From an uncultured Bacteroides sp. (GTDB lineage: Bacteria > Bacteroidota > Bacteroidia > Bacteroidales > Bacteroidaceae): a stretch of 12,252 bases of DNA. This document shows positions 6,452 through 12,252 of the stretch, piece after piece. The position numbers and the translations under genes were made by a program. Where the stretch lies: NCBI GenBank assembly GCA_905203765.1, contig CAJKXC010000072.1:1-12252 (forward strand), written 5' to 3'. The notes under the pieces were generated by a model, which did not search any database, was not told the origin of the DNA, and saw only the letters and a list, made by a program, of their open reading frames with translations. Every line of letters starts with the position of its first letter. The first letter of the stretch is position 1.

Positions 6452-7426
6452 ATGGCTTATATTGATTACTATCAAGTCCTTGGAGTGGACAAAACGGCAT
6501 CTCAGGCTGATATCAAAAAGGCGTACCGCAAGCTGGCGCGCAAGTATCATCCCGACTTGAATCCGAATGACGCTACTGCCAAGGATAAGTTTCAGGCTAT
6601 CAACGAGGCAAACGAAGTGCTGAGTGACCCTGAAAAACGAAAGAAATATGATGAATACGGCGAGCACTGGAAGCATGCCGATGAATTTGAGGCACAGAAA
6701 CGGGCGCAGCAACAAGCCGGGGCAGGGGGCTTCGGCGGGTTTGGCAACGGCGGTTTCGGTGGTTCCGGTGCGGGCTTTGGTACGGACGGTGGGGGTACTT
6801 ATTGGTATTCTTCGGACGGACAGGAGTTCTCGGGCAGTAATGCGGGGGGCTTCTCGGACTTCTTTGAACAGATGTTCGGACATCGTACGCGCGGTGGTGG
6901 CGGCGCTAATGCCGGTTTCCGCGGGCAGGATTTCCATGCGGACCTGAGCTTGTCGCTTCGTGATGCCGCGCAAACCCATAAGCAGATATTGACTGTAAAC
7001 GGGAAGAATGTCCGTATCACCATTCCTGCCGGTGTGGCGAACGGGCAGGTTATCAAACTGAAAGGATATGGTGGCGAAGGCGTGAACGGCGGTCCTGCGG
7101 GAGACCTGTACATAACCTTCGTCATCGGAGACGATCCCGTCTTCAAGCGTTTGGGCGATGACTTGTATGTGGATGTTTCCATCGACCTCTATACGGCACT
7201 CTTGGGTGGCGAACAGTTGGTAGATACGTTGGGCGGCCAGGTGAAGCTGAAAGTGAAACCCGAAACCCAGAACGGAACCAAAGTACGCCTGAAAGGCAAG
7301 GGATTTCCTGTATATAAGAAGGAAGGACAGTTCGGTGACCTTATTGTGACTTATTCCGTGAAGTTGCCGACGAACCTGACGGAGCAGCAGAAAGAGATGT
7401 TCCGCAAAATTCAAAGTATGAACTAA
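6452..7426 (+). CDS. cbpA: CbpA-type DnaJ family co-chaperone (no zinc finger)
   Basis: A 324-residue class B J-domain protein that stimulates the ATPase of DnaK and delivers unfolded substrates. Residues 1-70 form the J domain with the catalytic HPD at 33-35 and the flanking KKAYRKLARKYHPD helix. A Gly/Phe-rich linker spans about 89-155 and includes the FSDFFEQMFG segment (134-143). The DnaJ C-terminal beta-sandwich domains cover about 158-310 (DLSLSLRDA, IPAGVANGQ, LKVKPETQNGTKVRLKGKGFP). The four CxxCxGxG motifs of canonical DnaJ are absent, so this is the CbpA/DjlA-independent class rather than DnaJ itself; DnaK and a zinc-finger DnaJ would be expected elsewhere. It is followed 13 bp later by a CbpM-like gene, the known inhibitor pair. 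The start MAYIDYYQVLG is the standard one for the family. Confidence 0.93.
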   Translation: MAYIDYYQVLGVDKTASQADIKKAYRKLARKYHPDLNPNDATAKDKFQAINEANEVLSDPEKRKKYDEYGEHWKHADEFEAQKRAQQQAGAGGFGGFGNGGFGGSGAGFGTDGGGTYWYSSDGQEFSGSNAGGFSDFFEQMFGHRTRGGGGANAGFRGQDFHADLSLSLRDAAQTHKQILTVNGKNVRITIPAGVANGQVIKLKGYGGEGVNGGPAGDLYITFVIGDDPVFKRLGDDLYVDVSIDLYTALLGGEQLVDTLGGQVKLKVKPETQNGTKVRLKGKGFPVYKKEGQFGDLIVTYSVKLPTNLTEQQKEMFRKIQSMN

Positions 7427-7439
7427 AAGAATCAGCACT

Positions 7440-7733
7440 ATGCAGAACGAATTAATCATAATAAGTGAATATTGCAACAAATGTCATATAGAACCGTCGT
7501 TCATAGACAGGTTGCAGGAAGGTGGTCTGATTGATATTCGGACGGAGGATGGAGAACGCTATCTGCTGTTCTCCCAACTGCCGGATGTGGAGCGTTACAG
7601 CCGTATGTATTACGACTTATCCATCAATATGGAAGGTATCGATGCTATCCATCATCTACTGGAGCGGGTTGAAGATATGCAGAGGGAGATACATGCTTTG
7701 CGCAGCAGGTTGAGGCTGTTCGAGAATCTTTGA
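7440..7733 (+). CDS. cbpM: Chaperone modulator CbpM-like (MerR-type HTH)
   Basis: A 97-residue protein with a MerR-like helix-turn-helix at about 5-55 (LIIISEYCNKCHIEPSFIDRLQEGGLI) and a C-terminal helix at about 64-95 (IDAIHHLLERVEDMQREIHALRSRLRLFE) likely to form a coiled coil. In Escherichia coli CbpM binds the J domain of CbpA and blocks its DnaK co-chaperone activity, so the MerR-like fold serves protein binding instead of DNA binding. The position 13 bp after cbpA, in the same direction and before a shared terminator, supports the same partnership here and co-transcription. The protein is close to the usual length of about 100 residues. Whether it also binds DNA cannot be judged from sequence. 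Confidence 0.87.
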   Translation: MQNELIIISEYCNKCHIEPSFIDRLQEGGLIDIRTEDGERYLLFSQLPDVERYSRMYYDLSINMEGIDAIHHLLERVEDMQREIHALRSRLRLFENL

Positions 7734-7756
7734 TTAGAGCAAAGTGAATTAAAAAC

Positions 7757-7790
7757 GAGAGGGTGCTTGAACGAATCGAGCACCCTCTTC
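7757..7790. terminator. Bidirectional terminator between cbpM and acyl-CoA dehydrogenase
   Basis: GAGGGTGCTTGA (7759-7770) pairs with TCGAGCACCCTC (7776-7787) over 12 bp with one G-T pair and a 5-base loop, extended by A7758-T7788. On the plus strand it is followed by TTCTTGT. On the minus strand the stem is followed by CGTTTTTAATT, a better T tract. It therefore serves cbpAM from the left and the etf/acd cluster from the right, whose stop is 20 bp away. Confidence 0.88.
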
Positions 7791-7809
7791 TTGTATAGTA
7801 GCAAATCAA

Positions 7810-9516
7810 TTACTTGCGATAGCTTTCCAACTCGTCTGCCTTGAACTTGCGGATGAAGTTGAAGTGCTTTTCTACTTCCGCTTCTGCATAGTTCAGATAA
7901 ACTACGGCTGATTTGGCAAACATTTCGGGAGCTTTCGTTCCATCCTGGATAAGGAGATGGGACATGATGCAGACGGCGGCCATCTCGTAAAGACGACGGG
8001 CCACGAAGTCCAGCAACTCTTGGTTCTGAGCCTCTTTTACCGCATTGGTGCAAGCCTCGAATTTATTGGTCATTTCCTTTACGCGATCCATCAGCGACTG
8101 CATTTCGGCGCTGCACGGAATTGCTTCGTAGTCGCGCAGGGTAGCAGCATAAGAGCCGTTCGTAACGTAACGGATGGCGGCTACAGTCTGCAACTGAGTG
8201 GTACCTTCGTAGATAGAAGTGATACGTGCATCGCGATAGATGCGTTGGCAAGCATATTCCAGCATGAAACCGGAACCGCCATGAATCTGGATGCTGTCGT
8301 AAGCATTCTGGTTGGCATATTCGGAGTTCATACCCTTTGCCAGCGGAGTGAAGGAGTCTGCCAGCTTGGCATATTTCTTCTGTTCCTGGCGTTCTTCCGG
8401 AGTCAGTTTGCGTTCGCGGGAGATGTCATCCAATGCTTTGTAGACGTCTACGTAGCGGGAAGTTTGGTATAACAAGGCACGGCCTGCATCCAGTTTGGCT
8501 TTCATGATGGCCAGCATGTCATAAACTGCCGGGAATTCGATGATAGCCTTGCCGAACTGCTTGCGGTCTTTGGCATAAGTCAGACCTTCGTTGTAAGCAG
8601 CCTGCGAAAGACCTACCGACTGAGCGGCAATTCCCAGACGGGCACCGTTCATCAAAGCCATTACGTATTTTATCAGACCGAGTTTGCGGTCACCGCAAAG
8701 TTCGGCTTTTGCATTCTTGTAAACAAGTTCGCAGGTAGGAGAACCGTGGATACCCAATTTGTTCTCGATGCGGCGTACGTTTACGCCACCTTCGCGCTTG
8801 TCGTAGATGAACATGGAGAGGCCGCGGCCATCCTTCGTACCTTCTTCCGAGCGTGCCAGTACGAGGTGCAGGTCGGCATCACCGTTGGTGATGAAACGCT
8901 TCACACCGTTCAGGCGCCAGCAGTTGTTGGCTTCGTCGAAGGTTGCTTTCAGCATCACGCTTTGCAGGTCGGAGCCGGCATCGGGCTCGGTCAAGTCCAT
9001 GGACATGGTTTCGCCCTGGCAGATGCGGGGGATGAAACGGCTGTGCTGGTCTTCGTTGCCGAACTCGTACAACGTCTCGATACAGTCCTGCAAAGACCAG
9101 ATGTTGCCAAAGCCTGCATCAGCGGCAGCCACGATTTCGGCGCACATGGTATAAGGAGTGATCGGGAAGTTCAGACCACCGAAGCGGCGCGGCATGGTCA
9201 TACCGTTCAAGCCGGCTTTCACCATAGCATCGAGGTTCTGCTTCGTGCCGCTGGCATATTCCACGCGACCGTCGGCACAGTGAGGACCTTCTTCGTCCAC
9301 ACCTTCTGCATTCGGTGCAATAATCTCTCCGGTAATCTCACCGGTGATTTCGAGCACCTTATCATAAGAGTCCATCGCATCCGCATAGTCCTGCGGAGCA
9401 TAGTCAAACTTGTCTTTGTCTTCGTATCCGCGTTCTTTCAGTTCGCAGATACGTTCCATCATCGGGTTGTCCAGATGATACTTCAATTCGGGAACTTCGG
9501 TATAAAAGTTTGCCAT
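7810..9516 (-). CDS. Acyl-CoA dehydrogenase family flavoprotein with C-terminal extension
   Basis: A 568-residue FAD enzyme that oxidises an acyl-CoA to its 2,3-enoyl-CoA (or works in reverse), passing electrons to ETF. After an N-terminal helical part (1-120) come DLTEPDAGSD (174-183, first family signature), the middle beta domain up to about 275, and the C-terminal helical domain with QIHGGSGFMLEYACQRIYRD (410-429). Glu437 in IYEGTTQLQ aligns with the catalytic base of medium-chain acyl-CoA dehydrogenase. The usual enzyme is about 380 residues; here a 45-residue N-terminal segment, a charged insertion near 365-385 (RERKLTPEERQEQKK) and about 115 extra C-terminal residues make the longer ACAD class. 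Gene order etfB-etfA-(TonB/MORN)-this gene, with a 10-bp gap upstream, argues that the neighbouring ETF is its electron partner. The acyl substrate cannot be told from sequence; no thiolase or crotonase gene is in the window. Confidence 0.92.
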   Translation of the reverse strand: MANFYTEVPELKYHLDNPMMERICELKERGYEDKDKFDYAPQDYADAMDSYDKVLEITGEITGEIIAPNAEGVDEEGPHCADGRVEYASGTKQNLDAMVKAGLNGMTMPRRFGGLNFPITPYTMCAEIVAAADAGFGNIWSLQDCIETLYEFGNEDQHSRFIPRICQGETMSMDLTEPDAGSDLQSVMLKATFDEANNCWRLNGVKRFITNGDADLHLVLARSEEGTKDGRGLSMFIYDKREGGVNVRRIENKLGIHGSPTCELVYKNAKAELCGDRKLGLIKYVMALMNGARLGIAAQSVGLSQAAYNEGLTYAKDRKQFGKAIIEFPAVYDMLAIMKAKLDAGRALLYQTSRYVDVYKALDDISRERKLTPEERQEQKKYAKLADSFTPLAKGMNSEYANQNAYDSIQIHGGSGFMLEYACQRIYRDARITSIYEGTTQLQTVAAIRYVTNGSYAATLRDYEAIPCSAEMQSLMDRVKEMTNKFEACTNAVKEAQNQELLDFVARRLYEMAAVCIMSHLLIQDGTKAPEMFAKSAVVYLNYAEAEVEKHFNFIRKFKADELESYRK

Positions 9517-9526
9517 AATTTTTTGT

Positions 9527-10348
9527 TTAATTAGGTATTCTAAAATATAGAGGTAAAGTAAATTTTACGCTGATAGCTTTTCCGTCTTTGTAGCCTGGTG
9601 ACCACCGATAGACTTCACTGATATCCTTAAAAGCCCGTAAAGCTTCCTTGTCAATATCATAACGCACAGATTGAATCACTTCCGGGTAAGTCATCTTGCC
9701 TTCTTCATTTACAAAGAATTGTAGGATAACCCTTCCTTCTGCTTTCTTCTTCCAGGCATCTTCCGGATATTTGGTTACATTTGCCACTAGCTTTATCAGG
9801 TTTTCTATTCCGCCGGGAAATGCTGGTGGAATGAAATACGGTTGATGCTCAATTTCGGTTCCGTTTTCATCAAACAGTTTTCCATTGTTGCATTGGTTCT
9901 CTGAATAATATTCTTCTCTACGGAGTTTTCCATCAGGATAATATTGCAGGAACTTTCCGTCAAGTTTCCCATCTTTATAGCTTTGGGCAAAATGTAGGGT
10001 ACCATCAGGGTAATGCACCATGGCTTGTCCTTCCAAGCGATTGTTTTTGTATACCTCTGTCAGACTGTCCTTGCCGTTTGTATAGAATACTGTATGTATA
10101 CCTTCTCTTATCCTTTTGCGAGGCGCGCTTTTATATTCCGAGAAATGCCAAACGTCTTTCCTTTGCCCGTTCAGTGTGTATTCTTCTACCTCTATATGCT
10201 TTTTGTCTATTTGAGAAATAAAAGCATATCTGATTGCTTGAGTTGAGTCGGCAGTCCATTTGTAGTCTTTGTCTAACCAAATCTTCTCTTGAGCAATAGC
10301 AGAAGCTATACCTGAAAAAAGAACAAGTATAAGGATCAGTCCTTTCAT
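9527..10348 (-). CDS. Exported protein with MORN-type repeats and a TonB C-terminal-like domain
   Basis: A 273-residue protein with a signal peptide at 1-19 (cleavage near AIA-QEK), so it is probably periplasmic. Residues about 97-160 hold MORN_2/YwqK-type repeats: VHYPDGTLHFAQSYKDGKLDG, then QYYPDGKLRREEYYSENQ, with the recurring YxPDGxL pattern. Residues about 175-273 resemble the TonB C-terminal domain: AFPGGIENL, VILQFFVNEEGKMTYPEVIQS, DKEALRAFKDI, and the final WSPGYKDGKAISVKFTLPLYF. Such fusions are frequent in Bacteroidetes and are often called energy-transducer TonB, but this one has only a cleavable signal peptide, no Pro-rich spanner and no ExbB/ExbD nearby, so true energy transduction is doubtful. 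It lies 14 bp after etfA and 10 bp before the dehydrogenase gene. Its codons look AT-richer than those neighbours, hinting at a later arrival. Function unknown. Confidence 0.78.
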   Translation of the reverse strand: MKGLILILVLFSGIASAIAQEKIWLDKDYKWTADSTQAIRYAFISQIDKKHIEVEEYTLNGQRKDVWHFSEYKSAPRKRIREGIHTVFYTNGKDSLTEVYKNNRLEGQAMVHYPDGTLHFAQSYKDGKLDGKFLQYYPDGKLRREEYYSENQCNNGKLFDENGTEIEHQPYFIPPAFPGGIENLIKLVANVTKYPEDAWKKKAEGRVILQFFVNEEGKMTYPEVIQSVRYDIDKEALRAFKDISEVYRWSPGYKDGKAISVKFTLPLYFRIPN

Positions 10349-10362
10349 GATTACCTTTATTG

Positions 10363-11382
10363 TTATTTACTGTTCTGTTTGTAATACTTAATCATCTTCG
10401 GGATAACCTCTTCTACCGTGCCATTGATGACGTAGTCGGCAATGGTGTTGATAGGAGCATTCTCGTCGTTGTTGATAGAGATGATGATACCGCTTTCCTG
10501 CATACCGGCGATGTGCTGGATTTGTCCTGAGATACCGCAAGCGATGTACAGTTTGGGGCGAACCGTTACACCTGTCTGACCAATCTGACGGTCGTGGTCG
10601 GCATAGCCTGCATCGACGGCGGCACGGCTGGCACCTACTTCGGCGTGGAGTTCCTTGGCGAGCTCGAACAGCATATTGAAGTTCTCGCGACTGCCCATGC
10701 CGTAACCACCGGAAATGACGATAGGAGCGCCTTTCAGATTGTGCTTGGCTTTCTCTACGTGGCGGTCGATGACTTTTACTACGTAGTCCGTCTCGGGCAC
10801 GTACTTGGCAACGTCATGGTTGATGACTTCACCTTTATAGTTGGCATCGAGGATTTCTTTCTTCATCACACCCTCGCGCACGGTTGCCATTTGCGGGCGA
10901 TGCTCGGGGTTTACAATCGTGGCAACGATGTTACCGCCGAATGCCGGACGTATCTGATACAACAGATTCTCGTACGTCTTACCTTCTTTCTTGTCTTCGT
11001 GCTCGCCTATTTCAAGGGAAGTACAGTCGGCCGTCAAGCCACTGGTCAGTGCCGAAGAAACACGCGGGCCGAGGTCGCGGCCGATAACGGTGGCGCCCAT
11101 CAGGCAGATTTGCGGTTTCTCTTCCTTGAACAGGTTGATGAGAACAGAAGAGTGGGGAAGGGAAGTATAGGGGAACAAGCCCGGAGCGTCGAACACATGG
11201 AGTTTGTCTACGCCGAAGGGCAATACTTGTTTTTCAATGCCTGCCAGATTGCTACCGGCAGCAACAGCTTCCAGCTGGCAGCCCAACTGATTAGCCAATT
11301 TACGACCTTTGGTCAAGAGTTCGAGACTGACGTCGGCAACTGTGGTGCCTTCTATCTCTAAATATACAAATACATTATTCAT
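10363..11382 (-). CDS. etfA: Electron transfer flavoprotein alpha subunit
   Basis: A 339-residue FAD-binding subunit of the cytoplasmic ETF heterodimer, which shuttles electrons from acyl-CoA dehydrogenases to further acceptors. The N-terminal nucleotide-binding-like domain (1-200) includes MGATVIGRDLGPRVSSALTS (95-114). The C-terminal FAD domain is clear: VISGGYGMGSREN (222-234), GASRAAVDAGY (250-260), QIGQTG (266-271), GISGQIQH (283-290) and SINNDENAPI (302-311), all FAD-contacting motifs of the family. The start follows the etfB stop after 4 bp, so the two are translationally close and probably co-transcribed. Length is slightly longer than the classical 310-330 residues. No extra Fe-S domain is present, so this is a plain EtfA. 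Whether the complex is bifurcating cannot be decided here. Confidence 0.97.
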   Translation of the reverse strand: MNNVFVYLEIEGTTVADVSLELLTKGRKLANQLGCQLEAVAAGSNLAGIEKQVLPFGVDKLHVFDAPGLFPYTSLPHSSVLINLFKEEKPQICLMGATVIGRDLGPRVSSALTSGLTADCTSLEIGEHEDKKEGKTYENLLYQIRPAFGGNIVATIVNPEHRPQMATVREGVMKKEILDANYKGEVINHDVAKYVPETDYVVKVIDRHVEKAKHNLKGAPIVISGGYGMGSRENFNMLFELAKELHAEVGASRAAVDAGYADHDRQIGQTGVTVRPKLYIACGISGQIQHIAGMQESGIIISINNDENAPINTIADYVINGTVEEVIPKMIKYYKQNSK

Positions 11383-11386
11383 AATC

Positions 11387-12252
11387 TTATCCTATCGTAT
11401 GGTTAGCTAACAGTTCAACAATCAAATCTTCTACATCCTTGTCGCTGCCTGTCAGCGTCTTGCTTTCTTTGGCTTGGAAGGAGATGTTCTGAATGGTCTT
11501 CACCTTGGTGGGCGAACCGCTCAGACCGCATTGTGCGAGGTCACCGTTGACGTCGGCCACGCTCCATTCAGTGATGTTCAGATAGGGATATTTCTCATAA
11601 AGGTCGGCGTAAGCCAGCATCTCACCTTCTTTGGCGATGGCTGCTTTCTCCTGAGCGCCGAGGGCACGTTTGTACTTCTGCACCAGTTTGGCGTTGCGCG
11701 GACGACAGGGGGCTGCGCTTCCGTTTACGGTGATGACGATGGGCAGGGGAGCCTCTACGGTTTCTACACCGCCGTCGATATGACGTTTCACGGTGATTTT
11801 CCGAGCAGTTTTATCTACGTTCAGAATCTCTTCGGCATACGTCACCTGCGTCAATCCCAGTTTTTCGGCAATCTGCGGACCTACTTGTGCGGTATCCCCG
11901 TCGATGGCCTGGCGTCCGCCGATGATAACGTCGTAATCACCGATTTTGCGGATGGCGGTGGCAAGGGCATACGAAGTGGCAAGGGTATCTGCACCGGCAA
12001 ATGCGCGGTCGGTCAGCAGATAGCCGTTGTCGGCACCACGGTAGAGTCCTTCACGAATGATTTCGGCTGCACGTCCCGGTCCCATAGTCAGAATGGTTAC
12101 GGTGGAGCCCGGATGTTCATCTTTCAACCGGAGAGCTTGCTCAAGAGCATTCAGGTCTTCGGGGTTGAAGATGGCAGGGAGTGCCGCGCGGTTAATAGTT
12201 CCGTCGGCTTTCATGGCATCTTTCCCAACGTTGCGTGTGTCGGGAACTTGTT
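11387..12252 (-). CDS. etfB: Electron transfer flavoprotein beta subunit, 5' end cut by window edge
   Basis: The frame stays open to the right edge: upstream of an internal ATG at 12214 it reads QVPDTRNVGKDA, the usual EtfB N-terminal segment, so that ATG is not the start and roughly the first ten residues lie outside the window. 287 residues are visible. They include GGRQAIDGDTAQVGPQIAEK (nucleotide binding) and the family signature region APLPIVITVNGSAAPCRPR with its basic tail KLVQKYKRA. EtfB binds the second nucleotide (AMP in classic ETF, FAD in bifurcating ETF) and docks the dehydrogenase. It is the first visible gene of the etfB-etfA-TonB/MORN-acd cluster; the promoter is off the window to the right. 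Confidence 0.96.
   Translation of the reverse strand, partial: QVPDTRNVGKDAMKADGTINRAALPAIFNPEDLNALEQALRLKDEHPGSTVTILTMGPGRAAEIIREGLYRGADNGYLLTDRAFAGADTLATSYALATAIRKIGDYDVIIGGRQAIDGDTAQVGPQIAEKLGLTQVTYAEEILNVDKTARKITVKRHIDGGVETVEAPLPIVITVNGSAAPCRPRNAKLVQKYKRALGAQEKAAIAKEGEMLAYADLYEKYPYLNITEWSVADVNGDLAQCGLSGSPTKVKTIQNISFQAKESKTLTGSDKDVEDLIVELLANHTIG

Noticed and set aside
6383..7480. Long minus-strand open frame (365 codons) opposite cbpA
   Set aside because: It lies fully antisense to a confidently identified gene with J-domain and CTD motifs, and its translation shows no recognisable domain; it is a codon-usage shadow.
8746..9534. 262-codon plus-strand open frame opposite the acyl-CoA dehydrogenase
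   Set aside because: Antisense shadow of a gene with clear family signatures.
10594..11361. 255-codon plus-strand open frame opposite etfA
   Set aside because: Antisense shadow; etfA carries all FAD-domain motifs on the minus strand.
11387..12214. ATG at 12214 as the start of etfB
   Set aside because: The frame continues upstream with the conserved EtfB segment QVPDTRNV, so the gene is cut by the window edge and begins outside it.
1..12252. CRISPR array, insertion sequence, prophage, tRNA or defence genes
   Set aside because: I found no regular spaced repeats, transposase or integrase motifs, cloverleaf sequences or toxin-antitoxin pairs. The YwqK-like repeats at 9527-10348 belong to an exported protein without a toxin partner.

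Overview
The window looks like the chromosome of a gut Bacteroides or close relative. Three things point there: close-to-consensus -7 elements of the Bacteroidetes type (TAnnTTTG) with A-rich leaders and no clear Shine-Dalgarno sequences; the small DUF2582 winged-helix protein, a Bacteroidetes-typical family; and the sequence character of the GroEL, threonine aldolase, GH9 and ETF proteins. This is a family-level judgement; I cannot fix the species.

Left part (1-3501, + strand): the 3' end of groES, then groEL with its GGM tail and an intrinsic terminator. Next comes a 72-residue winged-helix protein whose putative promoter carries a perfect 9-bp inverted repeat. Then follows a long imperfect hairpin (2312-2373) and a PLP-dependent low-specificity threonine aldolase with its own terminator. 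Between 3502 and 3629, in the gap between convergent genes, there is a 13-bp hairpin, a perfect but apparently ownerless -7 element and an 11-bp tandem direct repeat.

Middle (3630-7790): a secreted 836-residue two-domain enzyme on the minus strand, made of an N-terminal Ig-like domain, a GH9 catalytic domain and a C-terminal NodB-type polysaccharide deacetylase domain. The deacetylase domain has lost the usual first Asp-Asp motif. A 311-bp AT-rich intergenic region separates it from a divergent pair: a CbpA-type DnaJ without zinc finger, followed 13 bp later by its CbpM-type modulator. A strong bidirectional terminator closes this pair and the minus-strand cluster opposite it.

Right part (7790-12252, - strand): a tightly spaced cluster etfB-etfA-(TonB/MORN protein)-acyl-CoA dehydrogenase with gaps of 4, 14 and 10 bp, probably one transcript. 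The two ETF subunits would carry electrons to or from the 568-residue flavin dehydrogenase. The odd member is the exported, AT-richer TonB C-terminal/MORN-repeat protein placed between etfA and the dehydrogenase. etfB runs off the right edge and lacks only its first few codons.

Most of the window is housekeeping. I do not see a CRISPR array, insertion sequence, phage, tRNA, rRNA or defence system. The best leads are the GH9-deacetylase fusion with its altered motif, the TonB/MORN insertion in the ETF operon, and the structured intergenic sequences.
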